Origin: Ustulina deusta
Taxonomy: Eukaryota > Ascomycota > Sordariomycetes > Xylariales > Xylariaceae
DNA: 64,000 bases
NCBI GenBank assembly: GCA_023159155.1
Contig: JAJNNX010000031.1
Span: forward strand, 372,001 to 436,000
Direction: 5' to 3'
Shown: positions 24,102 through 36,453 of the stretch, piece after piece
How positions within the stretch are numbered: the stretch's first letter is position 1
Layout of the letters: each line of letters starts with the position of its first letter
Program-made: the position numbers and the translations under genes
The notes under the pieces: generated by a model
Seen by the model: only the letters and a program-made list of their open reading frames with translations
Told to the model about the DNA's origin: nothing
Databases searched by the model: none

Positions 24102-26758
24102 CTAACCCACAAGCTCAAAAACACCGCTAACACCCTCAAACGCCGTGATTTTCCCACCCAAGCTCTTGGCGTTGCCAAAATACTTGATTCGATACATCCC
24201 GGCTTCAGCCCACGGATCGACCGTCTCCCACGTGACGGCGACCTCGCTAGTCCCTAGCAGCTCGCTCACGCGGCGCCAGCGGAAGACGAGATGCCAATCG
24301 CCATCGTCGCGGACGACCTGCCACCTCGGCGTCGCAGCTTCTTGCGCTTGTTCACCGATCATCCCCCCAACAGCAGCGGAGGTAGTAGAAATCACGAACT
24401 TCTCAACGACAGCATAGCTCCCCTCAAGTCGTAGGTCGTTCCTCGGGTTCGCGCCGACGAATTTGACCGTGACGGGCTCGCTTTTCCGATATAGGCCGCC
24501 GTCGACATCCTGCACGACGTCTCCGAATTTTCTGAAGAACGGCGGCGCGTCCCGTATCACGGCGGGGATGAAGCTTAGGCTTCGGTTGCTGTTGTTCGGG
24601 GGCTCTGGACCCCGCGGCGGTTGGATGTTGGACGACGCGCCGAGGGAGGTGATCCAGGATAGTGTGATGTTGATGTATGCTGCCAGGGTGTGTGGTCCAT
24701 AGAGTGTGCTTGCTCCCTCGTATCGTTGGATACTATTGCGTGAAGATTATGTTAATGCTGGAGTTGGTGATTTGGTTGATGCGACGAGCGAGGCATCATC
24801 ATATTGCTCGTATGTGAAAGAAAGAAAGGAAAGAAGAAGGCGGTCAAATGAAATCCCAAGCAGATATTACACATCGCATCTGATTCGACATACATCCGAC
24901 CCACAGATATAGATAGAGGAGCTCACCTGTATTCTTCTTCCGTGGCAATATAGTGCGTATAACTATTCGCCGGCCCACCTAAGACAACAACAGGGGATTC
25001 AGAGTTCTCTTCGCTAGCGAATCGCGCCTCGGCCTCCCTTGCCACAGCGTTCTTCCAACGACGGCCGGCCATGGTCGTGGCCTCACCGGGACTTACGATG
25101 ATCACTAGCTGTCCGACCCGGAAGGCCTGGACGTCGACGACGTTGGGCGTCCACTCGTACGGCGTCGAGACCTCGCCTACGTCGAGAAGGATGGGTTTCG
25201 CACCATGACATGCGACTTGTTCCTTCGTTGGCGCTTTCAAGATACTTGAAACGACCTGCCACACGGGCGACGTCGTGTTGGGATTCCCGTCGTGCTGGGT
25301 GAAGTCGAAGGCCCCGGGGCCGTCCGACGTCCCAGCAGCAAAGGAGTAGCCCAAAGCCGCGGGACACGTAACGACCTCCGTCCCGTTCGGGAGCTCGAAC
25401 TCGAAGTTGGACATGTTGTGAAAGGTATGGAACGACTTGACCCATTTCCCACGGATGGGGTTGGGGGCGTGGTTTAGGTCATCGTACAACTTCTTCGCGG
25501 GCTCGAATTGACGCTTGCCGATCTCGAAACACGAGGATGTCCCCTCGTCGTCGGCCCTAAAGAAGGGCCCACGGGCGTGGCATTTCTGGGACTTGCCATC
25601 GCTGCATGTGCTGTTTTCAAAACTGCACATCTGCCCCGTGCCATCCTCACACCAAGCTCCCAGGACATTGGGGCTCGTGTCGCCGACATTCGCCTGTGAA
25701 AAGCCGGCCACGAAGCCTTCGGCAGCGGTCTCGTCGCCTGTCACGCTCTTCTCGAACAAGTACGCGGCCACGCCTTTGTTATCGCCAGAGATGAGAGTGT
25801 TGTTGCCAAGCACCGAAGTGCCGTGAGTGGGAAACCACGTCAAGACACCGATGTTTTTCCCATCAGACGACCTCTGGAATTTGAGTAAAGTCAGGTCCTT
25901 TTCCACAGACCCGTCGTCTTCGGAGCTGATATTGTACCGTGCGCGTTCCTCTTCGGGGTTCGCGAGGTAGGCAAATAAGCTTCGGTTGATGTTCGCGCCA
26001 AAAACCTTGGTTGATCCAACACTGAGAGAACCCGGCGCTAGACTTTCATGAGCCTTCTTGATGGATAACACGGCGCCATCCACGATAGCCCGGTAGCTCT
26101 GTTGATCGAAACCTTTGCTCGTGATTTGGGGCAGCAGGTAGTTTAACCACGCCGCGGGCCCCGAGTGCGAGTGAGTACCGGTCACGGCCAGATTGTGATG
26201 ACCGTAGTCGGCGTACTCGGGACCCAGCCCCTGAAGTCCGGATAAGATGCCATACCGGACCGCCGTGTCGCCAGATTGAGTGTCGAGGATAAGGTAGATG
26301 AATCTGTCGGAAGGACTTGAAGGGTCCGCAACGATGAATGCACGTGAATACAGTCGTTGCCTTAGGCCCGTACCAATCTGATTTGGGTCGGCATAGCCCA
26401 TCAGGTTGATCTCTACGCAGGGGCTGGGGAGCGGACGTCAGTTGATTGAACGATAATGCACACAGAATGTCTCATCAATAGCATACCCAGTGATGTCAGC
26501 CTTGCCCACTCCCAACAGGTACTCATCCCCTTCAGCTCTGAATGGGGACCCCGATCCTTGTTCCGGTGGCTCATGGCCCAGCCATAGCGTCAACCTATTT
26601 CCCAGGCTGTGCGGCGTGGCGATAGCCAGGAATAGCAAAGCCGATGCGAAAATGATAGCAGATACCAAGACGGTGAGTCTGGTCGATTTGTTGTTCGGCA
26701 GAGCCGGCGGCGGCGGCGGCGAAGGACCAGCCTTCTTCTCGTTATCAAGGTCTTGCAT
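24102..26758 (-). CDS. Neutral (alkaline-type) ceramidase with N-terminal membrane anchor
   Basis: Cleaves ceramide to sphingosine and fatty acid. Three exons, 26758-26487, 26423-24927 and 24732-24102, join in phase to 799 aa. The start is the ATG at 26758. A Pro-rich cytoplasmic head precedes one transmembrane segment at about residues 27-48 (VLVSAIIFASALLFLAIA). The ceramidase domain then opens with LLGVGKADITGPCVEINLMGYADP. Zinc and active-site signatures are visible: THSHSGPAAW, WFPTHGTSVLG and the serine-containing NVGDTSPN. The last exon is the C-terminal Ig-like domain (YEGASTLYGPHTLAAYI, WETVDPWAEAGMYRI). Placement of the anchor suggests a type II protein of the secretory pathway or cell surface. 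The gene is divergent from SPF27. The 63-nt first intron uses GTATGC and CCCCAG. Confidence 0.93.
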
Positions 26759-27445
26759 GGCGTCTCTCAAAAGCCCATCGCATTGGTCTTATCAGACCCG
26801 GGGATTGAGTCTTGATTATACAGTATCTTTCTGCAATCACCTAGAGAGCTCGGCTCAATAGACAGTCGAAAGGTGTAGATCCGGCTGGCACGGAAGGACG
26901 CGGCTATAAATCAACAACGCTGAACCTCGACCAGGACGGGCAGACGAGACCTGAGGTATGGTACAATTATAGAATGCTCGATGGATGCCTACAAAAGGAC
27001 CTGCCTTTTACTTCGAAAGTGACATTGTGTGGTTACTCTACTTTATCACGAGGCCGTTGTTATGACACCCTCATATATATAAACATCAATATGAAGTATA
27101 TGGTAGGGAGGGAGCACCAATACGGAAGCAGGTGACGTACGGTGGTCGCTAGCCCTTTGGTAGGGCTCCGATGGCGACCCACCAATGAAACCCCACCTCG
27201 CGCGGAACCTGTGCAGATGATTGACGCTTTGCATGGGCGATAAACGATAAGGAAATTTGGCGCGGGATTGATTGCAACAGCAACTTCACGCGTACCATCT
27301 CGATCCAATCCCTACACCAACGTCAGAACAGCCTGGCTATCTCTCCAATCCCATTACACCGGACAGAAAAGAAGCACCATTCCACACCCCTGCAAACCGA
27401 CGGAGGGAGCAAGGAAGAGTCCATTCATCTCCAAGGTCTCACAAT
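26759..27445. promoter_or_regulatory. Shared divergent promoter region of the ceramidase and SPF27 genes
   Basis: A 687-bp gap between two divergent start codons must contain both promoters. No open frame of note is present. An AT-rich patch at 27060-27100 (TATATATA) could serve either side, but it is more than 300 bp from each start codon. Confidence 0.4.
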
Positions 27446-28269
27446 ATGGCATCCTCGATTCGCACCACGGTGCACGAGTCCCTACCCTGTAAGCAAGCCA
27501 AAGCAAAATCCACGATTCATCCATCCACACCTCAACCCAACAAACGCCCACCAACATCTATCCACATATCGTATCTCGCACCTCCCCAGACCCCAAATGA
27601 TCTAGCACATCCGCCAATTTTCAAATAACAACCCCCCCCCCCCCCCCCCCCCCCAAAAATAAACTGACCCTCGCCACAGACATCGACAAAGAACCAACCC
27701 CAGCCGAACGCGCCGCAGCCGAAGCCCTAATAACCGCCGAACTATCCTCCTCCTCCTCCTCCTCCTCCTCCTCCTCCTCTCCCCCCTCCAAGCCCCCCCA
27801 CCCCCCGGCAACCTTCACCCCCCTCATCCAAGCCGAGCTGGCCCGGATATCGAAGAAGGAGCCCCTAGACGCGATCGACGTGTCGCGGTACGAAGTGCAG
27901 GACGCGCCCCTGCCGTCCGGCGCCTCGGACCTCGTCCCCGTCGTCGAGCGCGCCTACGCGACCCACACCTACCTCCGCGGCCGCGAGACGCACCTCCAGC
28001 TGCTGCACACCTACGGCAAGAACGCCTGGCTCGTCGGGAACTGGCAGGCCGAGGCCCGCCTCGCCGCCCTGGAGCGCGACCTCGCCGCGAGGAGGAGGGA
28101 GATTGATGTTGTCAACATCGAGCGCCGGAGGCTGCAGGACGACGTCGGCGAGGAGCTCAAGGGTCTCGAGGAGACGTGGAGGAAGGGCGTCAGCCGCGTC
28201 TTGGAGACCGAGATTGCCACCGAGGTCTTGAGGCAGCAGGTTCTCGAAAAACAACGAACGGGCGGATGA
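27446..28269 (+). CDS. Pre-mRNA-splicing factor SPF27 (BCAS2/Cwf7 family)
   Basis: Core subunit of the Prp19/NineTeen complex that activates the spliceosome. Two exons, 27446-27488 and 27680-28269, join in phase to 210 aa, close to human BCAS2 (225). The start MASSIRTTVHESLPY joins across the intron to IDKEPTPAERAAAEALI, the usual opening of the family. The C-terminal two thirds carries the expected YEVQDAPLPSG and the coiled-coil (NWQAEARLAALERDL, RRLQDDVGEELKGLEETW). A run of 12 Ser encoded by about 11 TCC units (27745-27777) is inserted at residues 30-42 and is probably polymorphic. The 191-nt intron contains a 23-C homopolymer. The exon is very GC-rich at third positions. Confidence 0.92.
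27632..27654 (+). repeat. Homopolymer of 23 C inside the SPF27 intron
   Basis: An uninterrupted C tract ends 25 nt before the 3' splice site (AG at 27678-27679). A likely branch site, AAACTGACC, lies between the tract and the acceptor. Such a run is prone to slippage and sequencing error, so its exact length may differ. Confidence 0.9.
27745..27777 (+). repeat. (TCC)11 trinucleotide repeat coding for poly-Ser in SPF27
   Basis: Eleven in-frame TCC codons give most of a 12-residue Ser run. Length changes by whole codons would keep the frame, so this is a likely site of natural length variation. Confidence 0.9.
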
Positions 28270-28657
28270 GCAAGCTGGTTCCGATACCTGTATATTGTTG
28301 GAGGATACCTGTGGAGAAATTGAAGCAACATTTTTTCACGCTTGTGCCGATTGACCCGGCCAAGTTTTAGTCGGCGGCGTTAAAGATACTCATGATACCA
28401 ATTCACGTTGATTATTCGGATAGGTGGTCTTCTGGGCCTGTATATAAATGATATGTGTGATGTTGTGTAGCGGTATCAATGACTAAGGCTCCAAAAAAGC
28501 CTGTTCAATACTGAAAAAAAAAAGGAGGGTAATACCACAGAACGCCACCTAAACCTCATAACGGCATCATCTTGTCATGATGTGACCATTGCCAGCCGCC
28601 CGAAACCCCCAATCTTGGTCCAACCTCGAGTCTAAAAAGTAGGTACGGAAACATAGT
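28270..28657. other. Intergenic between convergent SPF27 and PKA-R genes
   Basis: 388 bp between two stop codons of converging genes. No open frame is supported. A short A run at 28514-28523 could belong to either 3' end. Confidence 0.5.
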
Positions 28658-30082
28658 CTAAGGTGCGTGAAGGGGATCAATATCTTCAACGCCAGATACC
28701 ACCCCAACATACCTTGTCCTTCGCATGATCCCTTCAACAGGGCCCAGCAGCCTGGCAAACGCGTTTTTGCCCAATGTGGCTACTTTCATCTCCGTAGCGC
28801 TAACGACGCTCGCGGCTCGTGGCGCATCGTTCAGGAGCGCAAGCTCACCAAAGAAATCACCCTTTTCATAGTGCTTGACCGACTCCGACTGACCGTCTTT
28901 GAATGCGTCAGCCTCTCCACTCTCAACAAGGTAAAACGATTGTCCAATGTCACCCTGCTTGATGATGGCCGTTCCAGCAGGGTATTTCTGAGTTTCTAGG
29001 GCATCTGCAATCTTCGACCTTTCGTAAGGGGTGAGCGAGGCAAGAAGAGGGACTTCCTCTAGGAATTTTTCATACAGACGCCTACGAGCGAATGTCGACT
29101 CCATGAGGATCCGGCGGAAGGTTACACGATCGAGAGCCCATAGCGTGCATGCTGGCTCGGCGGAGACGACAGTTGCTGCTCGGGGTGCGTTGTACATGAG
29201 GGCCAGTTCACCGAAAGAGCCCCCAGCTTGAACGCTGCCAACCTTGTTGCCCATGCCATCCGGTCCTGGCTGCAAAGCTCCGCTGTCATTGACGTACACA
29301 TCAAAAGAACCCCTCTCTACCACATAGAAATAATCACCCGCATCCCCTTGTGTAACAACCTAAACAGCACATCATCGTTAATGGTGATAAACGGAGATGC
29401 ATGGTCGGGGATCATGACCTACCTTGATATCTTTAGCCGGGATGGGTTTTTCCTGCAAGGCACCAAGAATCTGAGAGGTTTGTTCATCATCAAGATGGCT
29501 AAATAAGAAGTTTCCCTCGATAGCTTTTTGTAGCCTATCGAGCTGCTCCGCTGGTTTAGGATACGAGGGTGGAGACCAATTGTCATTGACATCGGCCACC
29601 GGCTTCAATGACTCTGCTGAGACGGATGTACGTCGACCAAAGTTATACTGTGCTGGATAGCTATCCGGGTTGGGAGGAGTCCTCACAGACGATGGTGGTC
29701 CATCTGAAGAACCGTCGCCAGCAAAGGGGATACGAAAAGCGGCGTTGGCAGCGAAGGAACCCGTCGTGGGCGATGTAACAGAATCGTTCTCGTCTTCCTC
29801 CACAACATTCAGCAATTGCCCAGCTGATGCCGTCTGGAGCTTGGGTCCATCTGTGCCAAATGGGTTTGAATTGGCCGCGAAGGGACTCGTGAAAGTTGTT
29901 CCGGACATGGCGCCTAAACTATATGATTGTGACGTATTATGGAACCGGTAGGTAGCCCGTTCTTCGGCAAGGCGGAGGAGGAAGTAATCGGCGCAGAATT
30001 GAAGGATATCGAAGGGTTTTCTGAGGCGAATTAGGGTGTCGAGATTTTCTATTTCCTTCTTGTAAGTACGAAGCAGATACAT
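28658..30082 (-). CDS. cAMP-dependent protein kinase regulatory subunit
   Basis: Binds and inhibits the PKA catalytic subunit until cAMP releases it. Two exons, 30082-29423 and 29359-28658, join in phase to 453 aa. The N-terminus MYLLRTYKKEIENLDTL begins a dimerisation/docking helix pair (PFDILQFCADYFLLRLAEER). A Ser/Pro/Asn-rich linker then leads to the inhibitor site RRTSVS, a phosphorylatable type II-like sequence. Two cyclic-nucleotide-binding domains follow, with phosphate-binding cassettes FGELALMYNAPRAATVV and FGELALLNDAPRAASVV. The ATG at 30082 is the first ATG after about 200 bp of leader. A TTTTAG just before it leaves open an additional upstream exon, so the 5' end is less sure than the rest. 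Orthologue of Bcy1/PkaR. Confidence 0.94.
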
Positions 30083-33017
30083 AGCACCTAAAAGTCTTGA
30101 CAGGTACTGGGGAGAGTTGAGGAAGGCTCGAATCACTACTCGATATGTCTTTGGAGTCGAGAGTTGAATATGCAGGACAGTGGATAGACGCCGTTGGAGA
30201 ATACAATAGGAGTAGTTGAAAGGGACCAGCTGAAAAAAAGGCAGATAGCGAAAGTCTTCGGGAAAGAGAATCCGACGTACTTAGCCCAGGCAAGCAAGGC
30301 TACAATGCTGTAGGCAACCTTGACTGGTAATAATAACTTGCTCCACTCGAGTTAGTCAAAGGCGCGGTACCGAGAAGGAGAATCAGTGGGACAGGAATTA
30401 GCCCGATATTCAAGAGGGCGAGGGCTCGGCGGCAAGGCAAGGCAAGGCTTAGACCAGATTGAACATGCGTTGGGGGGCGCAATGAGAGACCGGTTGCAAA
30501 CTACCAATGAGCAACAAGCGAAATAACGTAACAAATGAGCAAGAGAAGGGTATTCGGCAAGGGACGAGATAATCTGGATACTAGGTGGTGGATCGCCGAA
30601 TAAAGACCTGGGGAGCTGAATTTCGGTGTACAAGGACGGGGAAGCGGGATAGGTTGGATAGGCGCCAGAGCAAAAGGCGAATACGGGGAAAACGCCGTGC
30701 TCTGCTGTGCTGTGCTGTGCTGTGCTGTGCTGTGCTGCGCTTACTTTGGTCGCGGTGATGTAGACAGCTTCCCTGCCCGAGCTGCAACGAGAGGGGGGAG
30801 CTCGAGTGTCAAGTTCCACGCAAGGAGGGTCCTAGTTTACCCAGGTGCAGAGTCGTGTCGCAGTCGCAGGGCAAGGCAAAGGCTATTCCATGCAGCTCGC
30901 AGGATCGTGGCTGCAGAAAACTGGAAAGCTGACGCGACGGGTGGGAGGAGTTGATTGATGCTGCTGAGAGTGCCAGAGGTGGTAGTGGTAGTGGTAGTGG
31001 GATAAATAAGAGAGGAGGGGGAACTCATGTGGGTAAGGTTTATAGAGTTAGTTACCTACACTACGGAGGCGCCGTCGTCAGGGTGGTGGTGTGTGGACTA
31101 GAATAGTCTAGGACACCTAGTCATAAACTAAGCGGCGATGACGATTGATTTGTGGAGAATAATAGCGGAAATTGTAAAATAGAGAGGGAATGAATGGAAG
31201 CAGTTTTTTTTAGTTGTTTTTTTCTTTTTTTAAAATGCTTTCGAGAGAGCTCCTGTAATCAATTGTGGCACTGTTGATAGATAGCAGGTGGTCTACCTAC
31301 CACATTGAGATGGTTGTGAGCGCCTTAGGTAAGTAGGTAGTTGTTCGGCATCCATCAGACTAAGCAGCTAGTCTTCGACATACATCCGTTGACAACCATT
31401 TGGAGACGACAAAAAAGGGTGTTCAAAGAAGAAGACACAAAGGAAATCGAATCCAACAAAACGTATTTGACTACCTATTACCCGTGTTCTAAGTTGTCTC
31501 GGGTAATTTGTCGTGATTATAGTGTACTTGGGAAGCTAGCAGTGTATATCCTGTCCCTAGTTACATGTGGCTAATCAAAGAAACCGGTCTGGCGGGGTAG
31601 CTGCAGGTGACTTAGACAACAATCTGAACCGTGCGCCCTTCTGGAAGGCGCGAAGAAGCCTTGGAAGCAGGGATCGGAGCGGGACACTGTTGGTGAATGA
31701 CACTTAATCAGCCCCCACTGCCTAGCTGAGTTAGTGCTGCTTCTTCTCCAACCGCCTGTCCAATAGCGCTGCTGTCTCAGGACGCAATGACCAAGCCAAA
31801 GGTAGCGAGAACCCCTCCTTCTTCAGCGACTTCTCCCATGCAATAGGTACCTAGGGAGGGTACCCTACATTAATTCTCCCAGGTTGACCTCCTGTCGTTC
31901 TCGTCATCGCCCTTTGCCACGGTACAGAATCACAGTAGGAATCTTACCTGAGCCATGCCGCTTTTAGCCGAAGCCTGGACTAAGCAAGACCCGCTTTGCA
32001 TAAGTGAAAATCAGCAGACTTCTTCCAACTAATACATGTATTACCGTAAATGCTGAAATAAATAAAACGTGGCCGTTTTGTTCCAAAACGGATTCCCGTA
32101 TTTATCACAGCAACTTCCGAACGTCTGTTATAAATCGTTCATAATCCATCTTTCATCCATCTTGCTGGCTATACTGTAGACTTTAACATCAGAATTAAAA
32201 TCACTAATCAATAGGATGCCAAATACACATACAGAGTCCAAGCGACGAGAATATGATCTACTTCTTATCGGCGCCACAGGCTACACTAGATCTCGACAAA
32301 ATTATTAAGCGATGCCACGTTTATGTTCGTGAAATTATTGTAAGATCATACATGCGTTTTTAATATCTTCGCATGCTTTCACGAGGAAAGTCAGCCCCTT
32401 GACTCCAGATTCCTAACCCAGTTCGTTATAATCTATTAGGATGGGAGACATAATTCTGCTCGAAAGGTTCATTGCAAGGTATCATGAGGCCGCAGAAAGG
32501 AATGGAGTCAAGGTGCCTCCCTAGAACCTAATACACTAATAATATCGTAACTGATACAGAGATGGCTTATTCATGCCGTCGGTACTTATATTTGGCAGTG
32601 CTTAAAATCTACCTAGGTACTTACGTGGGCTGCTGCGAGAGATTTATTGGAGAAAACTTTTCAACGTCTAATTGAGCCGCCCTACTTCAAGATAAACTCA
32701 AACAGCGATTCAAGGTCAGTGACGAGCATAACCTCAGGTTATTTCGAGTTTCGTACTCAGTGCCAGTCCAAACCTAAATCCCCTTATACTTCCGTTCAGC
32801 CATCGGGTGGCTCATACACACACTATTAATACTCTCCAGATAGCTGTTCAATTTGTCCCCCCCAGCCCTCGCTTACACAAACACTTCGCCTTTTTAGTAG
32901 GATACTCAATTCACCGATTCGTGAGCTAATAACAACTCGACTTTCGACGCTTACAGAATCAAAGATCCTAGCTCTAAAGCAATCCCGCCCTTAGTCCACA
33001 AGAGATTTACTTCCCCA
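30083..33017. other. PKA-R leader/promoter and intergenic DNA, about 2.9 kb
   Basis: The first 900 bp upstream of the PKA-R start contain pyrimidine-rich DNA (minus strand) and a pentanucleotide repeat at 30704-30735, probably a long leader. From 31000 on the DNA is AT-rich, with T runs (31206-31232) and no family-like frame. Nothing coding is supported up to the orphan gene at 33018. Confidence 0.45.
30704..30735 (+). repeat. (TGTGC)n pentanucleotide microsatellite
   Basis: Six perfect TGTGC units (30706-30735) with partial units on both sides. It lies about 620-650 bp upstream of the PKA-R start codon, likely in its promoter or long 5' leader. Confidence 0.85.
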
Positions 33018-34141
33018 ATGGCCAACCAAATGAGTTCTGCCCTCAACAATGAGGTCAAAGCCCAGAGACCTGGGCCTCCTGAATGGCATCGCATTGCTCA
33101 ACGCTGTAGTGAAGCGTGGCAAGATGTTGGACGGAGAGAGCGAAGAGTACTGGAAGAAGCCATGGACCGCGCGATGATGGACCCTAACATTCCAGCTAGA
33201 GACAAAATCTTACTTCGTATGAGAACGGAAGCGGAGTGTATTCGTCGTGACACACAATACGACTGTTCAGCTTATACACCTTGTCATGTAAGCTTCCCAC
33301 AGAACTGGTTAAAATATCACGATTATTGGGAGATAGCTATGTGCTGTCTCAATACAATGACGGCGTTATATGTTCTCGACGACCGGCAAAGGTCTCCCTA
33401 TATCGATGCCATGGATATTGAAACTTGGTTCTGGCGACAGTCGTTCCGCCCATATACCACCGAAATAGAACTTGGCCGGTCGTTCGTGCAGATATTCGCC
33501 CTTAAGTACGAAACCTCAAGTATGGTGAGCTCAGATATACGATCGGATGGCCTCATTTCTCTCCCTGTGAACAGTCGGAAAGGTACAAAGAGGGCGTATG
33601 CACCAGCAAGAGTCCGAACTCACCACCATCGATGAGCGGTCCATTACGAGGTCTTCCCTGGCCTCATTCATACGAGAGAAGTGAGCGTTGTGGGTATACG
33701 TACGTTCTGCCTCTATTCCGTGCTCTATTCATGGTGCTTGTGTACCCCAAAGAACAGCTGCCTTGGCCGAAAGATATTAGATGGGTGGCTCAGGCACAGG
33801 TTCAACTTATCCTAACGGGTATCACGGATGGACTAAGTGCGCCGATATGTTTTGATGAAATACAGGAATATTCAACAGGGAATTCTTATACCCCTGGAAG
33901 CCAGACCATTACGATTACCTTGGACATCGCCACCAAGTTCATCTTACGTCTTGAACAGCGCGAAGTCGCTGCCTTTGGCGTTCAACCCAATGCCTGCAAT
34001 CTAAGTCCTACGTCTTTCTATCGACTAAAGCATCGAGAGGAGGCGAAGAAACTTGGCTGGGTCGAAGAGAGGGATGGGAGTCTCGATGACCTATCTCCAA
34101 TAAGTTCTGAGTGGGTCGACCGAACACTTTTTCCAAAATGA
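33018..34141 (+). CDS. Orphan hypothetical protein, two exons
   Basis: Two exons, 33018-33524 and 33575-34141, join in phase through a 50-nt intron (GTGAGC donor, GAACAG acceptor) to 357 aa. The N-terminal half is charged and helical (AQRCSEAWQDVGRRERRVLEEAMDRAM appears over residues 27-53), then cysteine- and Trp-containing (NWLKYHDYWEIAMCCLN). The C-terminal half contains ITDGLSAPICFDEIQ and ends with EWVDRTLFPK. There is no signal peptide, transmembrane segment or known motif. I do not recognise the family. The frame stays protein-like for 31 codons beyond the stop at 34139-34141 (GALETMRYTLELIEHKWE), so the 3' end is uncertain: an unseen splice or a recent nonsense change is possible. AT-rich flanks on both sides. 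Confidence 0.5.
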
Positions 34142-36453
34142 CTTGGCAGAGGCGCATTAGAAACCATGCGGTATACACTGGAACTCATAGAGCACAAATG
34201 GGAGAAGCCAGAACAGTATACAAAAGATTGGTGGTGAGATCATCAGGACCTTCCCGAATCACCCAATAAGCATGATGCCGAGATCTGCAGATACCGGGCG
34301 GGACATCCCTTCTCGCATACTAATCGTCGGGGACTATGAAGCGATATATCTTAAGCAGACGTCTTCGCTAGAACGGAGAAGAAGTCCTGCCAACGCAATG
34401 AATGGCGTTATAGAACAAGCCGGACACGGGATCGCGAGCGACGTCTATAAATTCATGGCAGACAGCTCCCGCTCAGACGTGGCGTGTATAAGCTGGATGG
34501 CAGCATTTTTCCTGTTAAGTAAAATACAGACCGTCGAATTCATAGAATGTCGATTGCCGAACATTTACCAAAGGCCAGCCTACTTGACTATCACGCTTAT
34601 GTAGTTGCATCAGAAAGTACAAATAACTTAATTGAACTGTTCCTGGCAAGCTAAGGAGAGCCAGAATAACAAGCTAGTAGTGGTAAGATTGAATTGCAGT
34701 TACTAACCTCTTCATTCTAAGCATCCCCTAATTCTAGGCGTTCTCCGGGGCCGTTTACTACTAGACAAGGGATTGGTCGTCCGTATGCCTTTTAGTTAAC
34801 GGTTAAAACCTAACCGTTCTAAGGACTGTTTCCCTTTGCATAAATAATACGTAAATGCAGCTCCTCAGCTACCTACTACCTGGCTAAAGACAGGGTGAGC
34901 CGAGCCTGAGCAAAAGCGGCGAGCCCAAATTTGTCGCGCGCTACAAATTTGGTAAAACCCGGAACCCCCTACACACTCCAGGCGAGAAATGACTGTGCTG
35001 GTGCCGTCAGTGTGTCATGATCGACAAGCTTCTTTTCCTGTTCCAGAAGCTTTTGCCCGAGCTTTATTGTCGGCAGGGCTTCTCGACAGGGGTTGCCGGC
35101 ATCTCTCCCATCCATTGAAAATCGACCGGGCTAGGCCACCTGGCCAATGCTCTCTCATGTTGATGGGATCATTTGACGAGTTATCATTAATAAAGCAATC
35201 AACAATGCTCCCTCGGTGCTGGACCGTTTGCTTCATGATTTGCGTCTGGTCCGCCTCGTAGATACAGATTTCGGAGCAGATCAATTTATCCCATCTGCCT
35301 CATTGGTTGGGGGGGGGGTCACATTGTGGTACACCCTACTCAGGACGTAGAACCAGTCGGGCTTGTACGTCATCAGCAATGCCGTCATCTGGTCTGACTT
35401 AAAACCAAACTTAGACAACAATATTGAAGATTCCGCAACGCGGCGCCCGTCGTATCGGATTAAGAAGAGTCTATGTCACGAGCTACGAGCTGCTGTATCA
35501 GAATAGTACACGTAGAGACAAATTGTTCAAGGTCAGGCCAACAACACGGTTTCCGAGAGGAAGATTCGTACGAGAGAGACAGAGTCGCGTGACCAAGGGC
35601 CACAAAACAACGATAACGATGGAAGCGTGGAAGCGAAATTGCCAGACGCCGATGATAGACGAGGATTGCCTACGGAGTGGGACAGGTACTCCAATCAATA
35701 GGGGGGAATCATATGTAGTCTCTTCACGAATATTTTGCTGTGTTCTTTTCATATGGTGTCAACTTAGCGGACCAATCTCTATGGTTAGTCTATTATTATC
35801 CTACATAGGTAATGTATTACCATCTAGGTATTATATGAGCAGTGGTTGATGGCCTGGCCGACAGAGGGCTTGAAGAACCTGTCTCATGCTTGTCAGAGTC
35901 GCCTGCTACACAAAGGTTCAGACACCTTCTAATATGTTCAGGGCTCAACGCATATACCCCACCTATGTGCATGTCATCCAAACTCTCTGGTTCAAGTGTT
36001 ATTCCTTTGTCCAACCACGCCGACCAGGCCAGTACCGATCTGACTAAGCTAGGTGATCTTACATACAGAGATCCAGCGCCAATACCTCCTCGCTTCAGTA
36101 TTTGATTGATGTTACTTACTCAATAAATATAAGCTTGGAACACAATTGGTAGGGTATCCCGTCATACGTAAGATTGTGCTGCTACTTAAATGTGACGCAT
36201 CAAGGCAGCTGGGGACACTCAGAACACGTCGAGAACGATGCGATTCCAAGGCTGCTTTAAAACACGTACCCTTCGAATATGTCGCGCACGTATATAAATC
36301 TATCTAGGTCTATGGTCCATAGCGTGCCATTGCTGCCCTACCTTAAAACGACACCCTGAGTCGTTTTTTCTATGCGAAGTAAGCGTGACTAAATTTTCCC
36401 ATCTCCCAGCATGCCCGGACTGCCTCAAACACAGGAGACACGATCTCTACGTT
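34142..36453. other. Intergenic, about 2.3 kb, with coding-like remnants at its left end
   Basis: At 34142-34340 the frame of the preceding gene continues as protein-like sequence broken by stops. A separate frame at 34272-34604 (LIVGDYEAIYLKQ, ACISWMAAFFLLSK) also looks protein-like, suggesting the orphan gene was once longer or is mis-modelled. Beyond 34610 nothing is supported. A ten-G run lies at 35309-35318. Confidence 0.4.

Noticed and set aside
19804..28269. Secondary-metabolite or nitrogen-scavenging cluster around the glutaminase gene
   Set aside because: Neighbours (ceramidase, splicing factor, PKA-R) are unrelated housekeeping genes and no biosynthetic backbone enzyme is present.
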